From Catonia carolina (taxonomy: Eukaryota; Arthropoda; Insecta; Hemiptera; Achilidae): a stretch of 64,000 bases of DNA. The notes under the pieces were generated by a model. That model did not search any database, was not told the DNA's origin, and saw only the letters and a list, made by a program, of their open reading frames with translations. Numbering within the stretch: the stretch's first letter is position 1; every line of letters begins with the position of its first letter. The position numbers and the translations under genes were made by a program. The stretch spans positions 2,977,501-3,041,500 of the forward strand of contig JAQMRL010000016.1 of assembly GCA_035578175.1 (NCBI GenBank). The letters run 5' to 3'. Shown here piece by piece: positions 1 to 10,190 of the stretch.

Positions 1-497
1 TTGGACCCAACACAAACATTTTCATTAAAATTGGTCAACTGGAAGTAGTAGTTTATTTGTGTAATTTTTAACTTTTTTGCGATATTCTTAAAAACTGGTC
101 CTACAAGTTTTTTAAAAATTGCCTGGTTTACTAACTTTTTTTATGCTCTACAAGATAGGGTAGGCGCCATGTTTGCAAAAATTTTTGGTGAGGCTGTTTT
201 CACATAAAAAGATTGTCTTTTTAAGATTGCTGCTTTAATTTGCATTTTACGCAAAAATTTATATAATAAAAATTGTAGAGAATTTAAAATCCTACAACTT
301 TTATTTCAAACATTTTTTTTCATAAAGCTTAGTTTAACGGTAATTAGCTATTTTCTGGTTTTTCTCGTGGAAATGTGTGAAACATCTTTTTTTTAGATTT
401 CAGCCTTATTATGCATTTTACGACAAAAGTATATATAATAAAAGTCATAGAAAATTATAAGATCTACAACTTTTATTTAGAAAATTTTTCTCTACAC
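1..497 (+). repeat. R1 repeat, 5' end cut by window edge
   Basis: This is the middle and distal part of the R1 repeat. It is recognised by the segments around GGTCAACTGGAAGTAGTAG and TTTCTCTACA that recur in every complete copy. It stops at about 497, before the R1 3' terminus, and is joined directly to the alpha block. No coding potential is visible. Confidence 0.8.
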
Positions 498-1545
498 AGC
501 CTATTTTGTATTTTATTCCTGTAACATTTTTACAATTTGGTATGATGTAATCACATTTAATTGTTTTTGGTCGTACCATTTTAACATTTACAACATGTTG
601 TTTAGTCATACCATTGTAATCCTCATTTCAACATTCTATTTTATAAACGCATCTTTTATTGTTATTTACTCCATTCACTTCATTCGTGTTTACGTGTATG
701 GGGTAACAGTTTCTTATCCACACGTATGAATGACATTTTATACAATTTATTTCTTGTTCTACATAATGTATTTGTAATTGTTTTATTATATTTCGTAGAA
801 TGTATGGTTTCTGCTCTGCATGGTTATTTATCTCTTCGGCTGTTGTTAAATCAGTTTCCAAATGTAAATTGTAATTAATTGTACAGTCCATTTGAAATAG
901 CATGATAGTATTACTTAAATGGAATAAAGAACAGAGGGAATTTTTTAATGTGCTCATCCGTCAGTGCTACCACTAGGAATAATTAAAAGGGAAATTTTAC
1001 TTTTGAAAAGGGAATTTTTGTTCAGGAAAGTTACCGCCATTCAGAGACTTACTATCATGCTATTTTGAATGGACTGTATTTTGTTTTTTGTTATATCCAT
1101 TATTATTTTAGTCATTATGCCATGAATCTTATGGCTCTTATTTTGTTATTTAAGCGTTTCTCATCTTGTGTATAATTAAGTGCTCAATATTTTATATGGT
1201 ACTTTGACAAGGTGCAGTTTTATGGGAATATGGGTGGTTAGAGGATTTATTAGTAGTAATGACGGGTAATGTGTTTGTACAGGCCGTGCCACGATTTTCC
1301 AGGCTTGCCGTCCGACCGTTATTACGGTGCATACTATCTAAAGGGAAAACATTCCCCCACGTTTATTTCATATCACCCCATATAGGCTTAAATGATTAGT
1401 AACGTTTTACAAATGTAATTGATATTTTACTTTGTTAAGCAAACAAAGAAATATTACATTAATTTCTATAAATAAACCTTAGAAAACAGTAGATAGGCGT
1501 AATGTATAAATTTATGTAAATAAAGACAAACAATTTGTAATTGTT
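498..1545. repeat. Segmental-duplication block alpha, copy 1
   Basis: Non-coding block found again at 21045-22110, 43550-43980 and 51895-52682 with high similarity. It contains a 193-bp MITE at 884-1076 and a GC-richer patch near 1280-1340. Short open frames here contain many Ile/Phe/Tyr residues, as expected of AT-rich random sequence, and do not resemble proteins. The block ends with an AT-rich tract that is the hAT insertion point in copy 2. Confidence 0.75.
884..1076. mobile_element. 193-bp MITE with 27-bp TIRs and TA target duplication
   Basis: The ends start CAGTCCATT and match as inverted repeats over 27 bp with two mismatches. TA dinucleotides flank both ends (882-883 and 1077-1078). 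TA duplication and a CAGT start fit a Tc1/mariner-derived MITE. Copies of the same length are at 21441-21633 and 52139-52331. The copy at 43795 is interrupted. No open frame is present. Confidence 0.85.
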
Positions 1546-2895
1546 ATTATTAATAATAACTGTTACTTGTAAAATGTAAATCATGAACCAATGACAATCA
1601 GTTGATAGTAACTGGGCACTTACAGTTTCACAAATAGAAATGTTCAATGTTTAAACAAAATTATATCGTGACAATATCTGAAAGGAAAGAGTGTTAAAGA
1701 ATTTTCTAAATGTACCGACATTTAAAAAGTGTTAATTTAAATAATAACAGGTGTTTTATTGACGACACAACCCAGATTATAAGAAGATAGAAGTAATAAA
1801 TCGGTAAATTTTCTGTACTCTAATCGGTATGTTGGCAACAGTGCACTCCAGGCCAACTACCTTAGACAGTTAAAATGTTCCAGTCAAGCATTAGTGTGCT
1901 GACAGCAGTCGTTTCTTTATATTGTGTTAGCAATGGTTGTTTCCAAAGAAGAGATTGTGGCTTTTAATTTAGGGTTGCATTCTTAATAAAACACTTGTAG
2001 AGTATTTTATTATTAAAACCATTGCTGACACAATATAACGAAACGACTGCTGTCACCATACTAATGCTTGACTGGAACATTTTAACTGTCTTAAGTAGTT
2101 GGCCTTAAGTGCACTGTTGCCAACATACCAATTGGGGGACAGAAAATTTATTGATGTATTACTTCTATCTTCTTATAATCAGGGTTGCGTCGCTAATAAA
2201 ACACCCTGTAATAGTAAATAAAAAATAGGATTTCTGAGAAATAGAAATATATCGCACAAATGGTTACATGTAGCCTATTGTTGTACGGCTACCTAAAGGA
2301 GTCGGGTATCTAATTAGATAATTGGCTCTTTTTGTAACCATTCTGTTCAATTATGATGAGTGTATTTTTATTATTATATAGAAAATCTCTGTCCTTCTCG
2401 TGACTTGCATAGCTTCATGTATGTAAGGGAGCACACCGTTTTGGAGTTGAGTCTTTGATCTGGCAGTGAGTCAGTGAGTCATACTGTGTACGAGTACGCC
2501 TGCCAAGAGATCCACCGTAAATTGTAGACACAAATAATCATTGTTATCTTTGTAACTAGGACTTAGTTTAAGTAAGTGCGAAATAATCTTGCAATTGGTT
2601 AATTTTACGTCATAAGTTTATTGTCATTAGTTGGTAATTTCTTATAAGTAATGTAATTGTAGGTTTAAGACACTTAAATTGTTCTTGTAATTATTAATTT
2701 GCAATAAATAATACTTGTAATTCTTAAACTATAGTGTGTTAATTATTTAATTTACCTAGATCCCGATACGGACCTTAGAGATAAGTGTCACAATACATTA
2801 TTGTCTAATGACTGAATGTGTAAGTTCAGTTGAGGCTGTCAACTAAATACATAATTTGGAATCTGTTATATTGTAATAATCTGTTTCCAGCTTGT
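1546..2895. repeat. Segmental-duplication block beta, copy 1 (internally deleted)
   Basis: Recurs at 24685-26783 and 53577-56790. This copy lacks about 730 bp present at 24700-25430. It holds the fold-back element at 1747-2209. It then holds a segment (about 2220-2890) with an AATAAA signal and repeat-like non-coding sequence that could be a solo LTR, although no PBS, paired LTR or TG/CA border could be fixed. No gene seen. Confidence 0.7.
1747..2209. mobile_element. Fold-back element with arms of about 195 bp
   Basis: The left arm (1747-1940) and right arm (2017-2209) are inverted copies of each other, estimated by eye at around 90 percent. The loop is about 76 bp. Outer ends read ACAGGTGTTTTATT and AATAAAACACCCTGT. 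The loop carries a second copy of the terminal motif (about 1971-1996). Orthologous copies lie at 25622-26085 and 55630-56094. A transcript would fold into a long hairpin. No ORF. Confidence 0.8.
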
Positions 2896-2899
2896 CATG

Positions 2900-3045
2900 T
2901 TCATGCGGTCTTGGGTTCGAATCCCATTGAGGCACAGCATATTTTCATACGTTACAAAAAAAATCATTTCATCCTTCACCGTCTGCATTAGCAGTAAATG
3001 CAGAACAATAGGACTAGAAACAAAAAGAAAAAAAATTGCCATGTT
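2900..3045 (+). mobile_element. SINE1, 5'-truncated copy
   Basis: Begins inside the tRNA-like head and keeps the pol III B box (GGTTCGAATCC, near 2915), then the SINE1 body and an A-rich tail near 3020-3040. The same truncated copy occurs at 56790-56935, so it predates the segmental duplication. Confidence 0.75.
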
Positions 3046-3051
3046 CAGTCT

Positions 3052-3350
3052 ACTTTTCCTTTTTTTTTTGCCTATATAAATTTATAGGAACGACTATTGC
3101 TTTCATGTTGATGAGAAATCCAGTTTTCACAAGATATACATGTTTTTAGACCCCCTGAACCCAAAAAAACATGTTTTTGGGAATAGTTATGTGTGTTAAT
3201 AAGACATCTCAAGAAAGGATCTTTGTACGAAGTTGAAACTTAAAATTTAAGTTAGGTACTACTAGAGGAACCAACACGAACATTATCATCTAAATTGGTC
3301 AACCGGAAGTAGTAGTTTCTTCACGTAATTTTCACTTTTTTTACGACAAT
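3052..3350 (+). repeat. R1 repeat, 5' third only
   Basis: Starts with a degenerate R1 5' terminus and includes the ACCCCCTGAACCC segment. It ends near the CACTTTTTTT tract at about 3345. Matches 56938-57225. Confidence 0.75.
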
Positions 3351-3640
3351 CGCTGCCTGCCGTGACAGATTGTTTTTTGTGTACCCAAATGTTAAGCCAT
3401 TGAATTATGCACAAGATTATACACCCAACAACAGTGACTCACTTGTCCATTATAAAGATGGATGGAATAGTGAAGAGAGAGAGTGAAGAAGAAGTTTTAA
3501 GTGGTGTTTACTGTTTGCAGATGATCTTATGCGCAAAGATAGAGTGTGGATCTAGTTTGGGGTCGAGAAGTTCCTAAAAATTATGTGAAATGCATAATAT
3601 GCATTATTCTGTATCAGTACTGACTTATGCAGTGTGATTG
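3351..3640. other. Duplicated non-repeat spacer
   Basis: AT-rich sequence between an R1 fragment and the LINE A1 tail. It recurs at 57226-57508 with small indels, including a short GA-rich expansion near 3478. No gene or structured element seen. Confidence 0.6.
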
Positions 3641-6055
3641 TTTTTTTTTTTTTGCGCCCTGGAGAGTCCAGGAGGAGTATAGGACATGTCAGTTATAACA
3701 TCTGAAATACATATAAGAATTACAATATATATTTTTCTAACAACCAGAATATGGTAACATAAAACACTTACCAAATATATATTTCAATTTTAAATAATAC
3801 GGCTGTTTAAAAATCATACATAGGATGTTTAATAAAATAATAAGAATTACAATGTATCACTACTATCAAGAAAGAAATTCTTGGACGCTATAAAAAGTTT
3901 CACTGACCAAGTAATTTTTCAGATTCTTTTTAAAGGAATGCAAACTATGACAACATTTTAAAAACTGGGGTATTTTATTTATGAATTTTCTCCCTGCTTA
4001 AGTAGGTTCCTGTTCAAACAATTTTCTGGAATGATTAGCCATATAATCATTCCTGTTTCTCGTGTTATGATTGTGAACATTGAAATTCTGCATAAATATA
4101 TTTTGCCTAACATACATAATGACCTCAAAATGTAAATAGAGGGAACTGTAAGCAATTTAAGCTCCTTCAATAGTGGCCTGCATGAGGTTAGATGGTTAGC
4201 TTACATCTAATAGCTTTATTTTGAATTTTAAAAACCCTATTCATATTACCCATGCTAGAATTACCCCATACTAAGATACCATAATGGATATGAGACAGAA
4301 TGAGGACATGATAAGCTTCCATTAGTAATTTTTTGTCATTTAATCTGGCAACTTGTTTTAGTGTAAATACCCCAGATGATATTTTACTACAAACTTGATT
4401 GGTATAGAAGTCCCAAGACAAAAATCTATCTAGAGATACTCCTAGGAACTTTACTGTTTCTACATGCTCTAAACTATTATCATGAATAAATGCATCCAAT
4501 TCTCTACTTTCTTTAACGCTATGTTTATTTTTGAACTGCAAGTACTGACACTTTTTCCCATTAACTGTTAATAACATTTGATTCAAGAACTGTACTACGG
4601 ACTCTTATGTGTATATGTATATTTACTTCAAGAGCATCTACCAGTAAACTGTTACTGATAACCGAAGTATAATTAACAAACAACAAAGCTCTGCCATTAG
4701 GTATGACTTCTGGTAGTCAATTAATGTACAATAGAATCAGAATTGTACCTAAAACTAACCCTTGTGGAACGCCTGCTTTGACTTCAAGCTTTCCAGATAC
4801 AACCTTTGTAAGTTTCACTCTAACAACCCTACTTAACTCCACACACTGTAATCTATTAATAAGGTAAGATTGAAACCATTTCAATTCTACATCCTTAACG
4901 CTTAATGACTAATGTTTGCAATAAAATTTCATGATCAGCACAATCAAAAGCTTTACTCAGATCCAGAAACACTGCCAATGTTTTCTCCCTGCCATCCAAT
5001 ATATCAACTACTTGCTCCACAAGTGAAACTATTGCAGTTTTAGTTGATCTACCCTTTTTGGAAACCATGCTGATCCTCTGAAATGATAAGGTTTTCAGTC
5101 AGGAAACTGATTAACCTAATAAATACTACCGTTTCAAAAATTTTACTGATTGTGTTTAAAATACACATATCGGCCTATAATTTTCAATAGCAGGCTATAT
5201 CCATTCTTAAATATAGGCAATATTTTAGCCTCCTTCAGTTTGTTTGGAAATATGTGTTCCTGCTTCGAGTGAGAAGTTAAATGAAGCAGAGGAGTAACTA
5301 AAAAATGTTTACATTCTTTAACAATTATACTAGAAATCCTATCCAACCCACTTGTTTTTTTACTTTTCAAACTATTAATAACTGATTCTAATTCCTCACT
5401 TGAAACTAGGCTAAATTAGAAATGATTTACTACCTTGTTACTTTTTGGATCATAACATCCCACCGTTACGCTTTTTTGTTGTTTAAGTTTTGAAGCTACT
5501 TCCTGATAATATTTGTTAAAAAATTACAAATTTCTACACCATTCTCAATAAGTTGATTATTTCTGTTAACAATATTTGGTATGTCAGTAAAACGTTTGTT
5601 CCCAACTACACCTCGATTCTTATTTATTATTTCCCATATTGCTGAGTTTAAATTTGATGATTTATGAAGGACTTCAGCAGTTGTTTTAAATTTTGCTCTC
5701 TGGACTTCTCTGGCATAATGTTTTTTAATAGTTTTGTACCTTTGTTCGTTGAAGGTAGTCCTACGTGATAGAAAATCTGAGTATACATCTCTAACTTCAG
5801 ACCACATTTACAAAATTTCCCCTGTGACCAACTCATCTGTTTCACTGACAATATTTTTTACATCTTTCTTTTTAATTGGACAACTATTATTATAATGAAA
5901 TTTTAATGTTTCAATAAAATTATGATATTTCTGATTAATGTCGAAAGAATTGAAAACAGTCTTCCAATCCTCTTTGGATAAACTGCGTAACAAACAATTA
6001 ACATTCCCTTAGTTGAAGCTTTTACTTATTTCCCGTGATTGCTGTAATTGTTCGT
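3641..6055 (-). mobile_element. LINE A1, non-LTR retrotransposon, 5'-truncated and decayed
   Basis: Minus-strand CR1/Jockey-type LINE. The poly(A) tail appears as the T run at 3641-3653, followed by a 3' hairpin region rich in CTCC/GGAG. Reverse-transcriptase pieces lie at 4188-4586 (FLGVSLDRFLSWDFYTNQ, LVWGNSS), 5143-5370 and 5496-5993. The catalytic F-A-D-D box is destroyed (reads FVNYT near 4660). Endonuclease and ORF1 are absent. It shares both flanks with LINE A4 at 57509-60040, so the two are duplicates of one insertion. Confidence 0.85.
3979..5993 (-). pseudogene. LINE A1 reverse transcriptase remnant
   Basis: Open pieces in different frames (5808-5993, 5496-5807, 5143-5370, 4188-4586, 3979-4170) follow the order of a LINE reverse transcriptase: pre-RT region with SLSKEDWKTV, fingers region with GLDRISSIIVKECK, thumb and C-terminal region with a LVWGNSS motif. 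At least four frame disruptions and loss of the active-site aspartates make it non-functional. Confidence 0.85.
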
Positions 6056-7605
6056 TCTATATAATTTAATTCATTTGTAGTATCTATTTTATAATTTCAA
6101 CCGATGCAAATAAAGGTTTTAAAAACGTATCAACACCGTATATGTGCCCTATCTAGTGGCAGTTTTTTTACATTAACAAAATGGACTCTTCGGTTAGGAG
6201 GGAAAGAGTAATCGTGTGTTTGTTAATAAACTTAAAGAAAATAATTATTACTAATAAACAGTAATAGGTTATTATAGAAAATTGGATAGTGGATTCAGGA
6301 ATCTGTAGTCGACCAAACTAACTGATCGGTAAATTATGTTTTTTTTATATTCACTAGACGTCGGGTTTTGAAATCTTTTCAGGTTATGTGCGGGAAGCGA
6401 AACTTATTGTGAACATGGTTAAATAAAAAGTTTATTAGAGAATGTGTATTCGCTTATACTAATAAAGAGTACTGGGCACTGCAGATTTAATTAGAGACGG
6501 TTTATTGTTCAGTTGTGAAAATTATTCGGTCAGTGTTTACAAGGTCCAAACTAGTTTCATTTTCCCTTGGGCCATGCCCTGTAACGTGGTCCAGAAAAGC
6601 TAAATCTAGTTACTAAATTATGCTGAATATAGTTACTTGGTTATTTAAAAAATTGGTGATCGTTTAATGAACGATTCTGCATATTATAATGACTTTTGCT
6701 TTAACCGACTTTTTTCGACAAGGTCAGACGGTTTTTACAACTTTGGAGCTTCAAGGAAATATGATAGTACACGAGGTTCTATTAATCTTAATTAATATTT
6801 AATCGTTGAAGCCAAAACCAACTTATTTATTTGTACCGAAGATTAAGTTGTAAGGTGTAAAACATAACCTCAAACTTCGGTATCGAAATGTTTCTAAAGT
6901 CTGTTTTTTAAAAAAGTTTAAAGGTATAAAATACCCATTGTTTAACAAGCAAATTCTTACCTTCCCAAATAATATTTTGAAAGATGCCCGTGACTTTATT
7001 AAGTAATTTGTTGAAAATAAATGTGTCATAGTTTGTCAAGAAAGGTAGCCAGTATATTATTTGGTGTAATAAAATTATGTCCAAGTGGTTCATGTAAAGA
7101 AATCTATTATGCATTTTCTGTAGCATTGTCTTGTGCTGTTGCTGATTACAGGTGAAAATGATTGGCTAGAAGTAACCATTGATATGGAAATATGTCCACA
7201 TTGCTACATGCATGTATGGTGAATGTACATTGTATTTCAGTTGGACCTAATGTTATTGTTTTCTTGTGCGCAGGCAGCCTTGAAATGTACCACATCATAA
7301 ATTACTTGATATACCATCCTGTGCTGGGACTGAATCTTAAATATCATTGGAAAAGGAAGTCTCATTGACAATTGAGTATCCAAGAAAACTAGCCAATTAA
7401 GTGAATTTTCATTAAAGGTATGTTAGTTTTATATCATTATAATTGAAATTTTGTGAAATTCATAGTAATTATTTTCATTTTGATGTTCTTCTAAAGAGGA
7501 AAATTTAAGAAGGAATTTATGCATACAGAATTAATAGTATTTGTGACTGTCCATGGGAAAAGGGACCCAAGTCAAAAGTAAGGTTATGAGTGATTCTTGC
7601 CGACA
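6056..7605. repeat. Segmental-duplication block gamma, copy 1
   Basis: Non-coding block directly 5' of LINE A1. It recurs at 29600-30193 plus 32580-33530, at 34960-36240, at 60040-61565 and in part at 63180-63922. It contains a putative 144-nt exon (7274-7417). Short open frames are not conserved between copies. Confidence 0.75.
7274..7417 (+). other. Putative non-coding exon in gamma
   Basis: A pyrimidine-rich tract ends in an acceptor-like GCGCAG, and a donor-like AAAG/GTATG follows 144 nt later. The same 144-nt (143 in one copy) segment with both signals is kept at 33190-33333, 36060-36203 and 61240-61382. Every frame has a stop in this copy, so if it is an exon it is non-coding or untranslated. 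This rests on splice-like signals only. Confidence 0.3.
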
Positions 7606-8103
7606 ATTAATGCTGAAACAGTTATATTTAAGATTTGGGCTTTAATATGAATTTTAGTGAAAAATTGTATGTAATACAAGATGTCTGACAACTGTTATAT
7701 CTAGCATTTTTTTGTATAACGCGTAGTTTAGCAGTAATTAGCGTTTTTCTGTTTTCTCTCATGAAAACATAGGGAAAAATCGATTTTTTTTTAGGATTGC
7801 AGCTGGAGCGTGCATCTTACTACAAAAGTGTTTAAATCAAATTTATAGGAATTAAATATCTACAACTTTTATTTAAAGCATTTTTCTCTACAGAACCTAG
7901 TTTAGCGTGACAAAAGAGTGATTGTCCGTATTTTTAAGCCTAACTAAGGTTAATTTTCATTTTGAGTCTTTCACTCATGAGTAAAATTAGGTTATGTTTA
8001 TTGGGCTTAGTTTTTTGGTTATTTCTAATGCTTTATTACTAATGTTAGGTTTATTATTAATTATTTCTATTGGCAAGAGACAGTTGTGTGAGTGTTTATA
8101 CCA
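7606..8103 (+). repeat. R1 repeat, 3' half
   Basis: Joined to gamma at its 5' side. The 3' end shows GGCAAGAGA followed by the GTGTGAGTGT hairpin start. It forms the left arm of a convergent R1 pair with 8503-9407. Confidence 0.75.
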
Positions 8104-8502
8104 CATTTTTTTCACTGTTTATAAACAAAAGTTACAGAATTTTTAAAAAAAGGTTAAGAAACACTAATTTTTTGGAGATTGCAATGAAAGTGGGTTAATA
8201 TTTGATGAGTGATGATATTGTTCAATTGGTGTTTACTCTCTTTGTCTCTGTCAGATGTCATCTCTTACTGATGTAACATTGTGTGCTGAATCATGTGATC
8301 TCTTCAAATAATTCATATCTCAAATTGTTAACATCCTGTAGCTGATTTATTTGAGGTCATGTCAAATGTAAAAACAACAAATTGAAAAATTTTATTGTAA
8401 TTTAACATACAACAAGATAAACAGTTACAATTTTGTTTTATATTTCAACGAATTGCATTTTGTATTTGAATTAATACTAAGGAAACTAATCTAAAAAAAA
8501 AT
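8104..8502. repeat. Spacer S2 between convergent R1 copies
   Basis: About 400 bp of non-coding sequence separating two R1 copies whose 3' ends face each other. The same spacer lies between R1 copies at 34037-34447 and 62240-62672. No ORF or RNA gene seen. Confidence 0.65.
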
Positions 8503-9407
8503 CTGATGTGAACCACTCACACAACTTTCTCTCGCCAATGCAAATAATTAACAATATTACCTAACATTAGTAATAAAACATTAGAAATAAACTATAAACT
8601 AACCTCAAAAAACATTAGTAAAATACACAAAATTAAAATCGACCTGTTTGGCTTAAAAATACGGAAAATCGCTCAATCACGCTAAACTAGGCACTGTACA
8701 AAAAAATGCTTAAAATAAAAGTTGTAGATCTCTTATTTTCCTATAAATTTTATGCAATTCACTTTTGTCATAAAGTGCATTCTAAGGCCAAAATCTTAAA
8801 AAATAGATTTTTCACACGTTTTCGTGAGAAAAAAACAGAAAATTGCTAAATACCGCTAAATTAAGCGTTATACAAAAAAATGTTTGAAATATAAGTTGTA
8901 GAATTTTACAATTTCTATAACTTTTATTATATAACGTTTTGCGCTAAAATGCAAATTAAAGCTGCAATCTTAAAAAGAAAATGTTTTTACGTAAAAACAG
9001 CATCAAGCAGAATTTCAGCAAACATGGCGCCTACTCTATCTTGTAGAGCATAAAAAATGTAGTAAACTAGGCGATTTAAAAAAAAAATTGTAGGATCAGT
9101 TTTTGAGAAAATCGCAAAAAAGTGAAAAATTATACGAATAAACTACTACTTCCGGTTGACCGATTTTGATGAAAACGTTCGTGTCGCGTCCGGTAGTGGT
9201 ATGTAACTTAAATTTTAAGTTTCAAGTTCGTACGATGTTCCGTTCTTGAGATATTCTGTTCACACACACACACAGACCAATCGCTAAAAACATGTTTTTT
9301 GGGTTCAGGGGGTCTGAAAACGTATAGATCCGGTGAAAACTCGATTTCGAAAAATCGACATGAAAACAATATTTTCCTTCCTATATATTCATATAGGCAA
9401 GAGAAAT
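8503..9407 (-). repeat. R1 repeat, complete, reverse orientation
   Basis: Complete copy of about 905 bp. The 3' terminus (GTGTGAACCACTCACAC hairpin, then ACTTTCTCTCGCC) is at the left, and the 5' terminus (CCTATATATTCATATAGG then CAAGAGAAA) at the right. It is joined head to tail with the next R1 fragment through an odd palindromic junction. Confidence 0.85.
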
Positions 9408-9470
9408 TGGTGTGAATTACACAACTTTCTCTTGAGAAAGTTGTGTTGTCTTGAGAAAGTGAGAGAAATT
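9408..9470. other. Palindromic junction between two R1 copies
   Basis: Contains the inverted repeat ACACAACTTTCTC / GAGAAAGTTGTGT (about 9419-9446) with a 2-bp centre, built from R1 terminal motifs. It lies between the 5' end of one minus-strand R1 and the 3' end of another. Confidence 0.7.
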
Positions 9471-9828
9471 GGTTTGAATTACACAACTTTCTCTTGCCAG
9501 TGCAAATAATTAACAATATAACGTAACATTAGTAATGAAACATTAAAAATAAACAAAAAACTAACCTCAATAAACATAACCTTATTTTAATCATGAGTGA
9601 AAGGCACAAAATGAAAATCAACTTAAGTTTGGCTTAAAAATTCAGAAATCACTCTTTCATGCTAAACTACGCTCTATAGAGAAAAGTGCTATCAATAAAA
9701 GTTGTAGATCTTTAAATTTGATTAAATACTTTTTAGTCGTATAATGCATACTAAGGCTGAAATCTTGAAAAATCGATTTTTCACTTGTTTTTGTGAGAAT
9801 AAAACAGAAAATTGCTTATTACCACTAA
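9471..9828 (-). repeat. R1 repeat, 3' part, cut by LINE A2
   Basis: R1 3' terminus and about 350 bp of the body in reverse orientation. It ends abruptly at the T run that is the poly(A) tail of LINE A2. The remainder of this R1 is not found on the far side of the LINE. Confidence 0.75.
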
Positions 9829-9947
9829 TTTTTTTTTCTTGCATCCAGGAGACTCCAAAGGGAGTATAGGTCATGTCAAGATAAAACTGATAAACTGGAA
9901 GTTTATCACCAATGATTTCATCACTTACCACCAAAACATTTTTTTTG

Positions 9948-10082
9948 CTACTGCTTACTTCAGTAGGCTTGTCATGAACCCCATTAAATCAAATATCACA
10001 CAAAATTAAAAATAAAAATCAAACACAATGATAAATTCATAACTTACCAATAATTTTTTCCTGCTACTGCTTAACTCAGTAG
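9948..10082 (-). other. Tandem stem-loop repeats in LINE A2 3' UTR
   Basis: Two copies of a module of about 115 bp, each with a CTACTG...CAGTAG stem (9948-9966 and 10064-10082) followed by GGCTTGTCATGAACC. LINE A3 keeps two related modules near 27537 and 27650. Paired 3' stem-loops are plausible RT recognition structures, by analogy with other LINEs. Confidence 0.5.
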
Positions 10083-10190
10083 GCTTGTCATGAACCCCTT
10101 TGTATCAAATAGTATAAATTATTTGTTTAATTAGAAGTTAAATACTTTTCAATCAAAACTATTCGTGCACTCTGTAAAATGTTTCATCAA

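Noticed and set aside
628..957. 109-codon minus-strand ORF
   Set aside because: Overlaps the alpha block and the 193-bp MITE; not kept in the other alpha copies.
2220..2890. Solo LTR in beta
   Set aside because: An AATAAA and LTR-like length are present, but no TG/CA ends, target duplication, PBS or internal retroviral-type domain could be shown.
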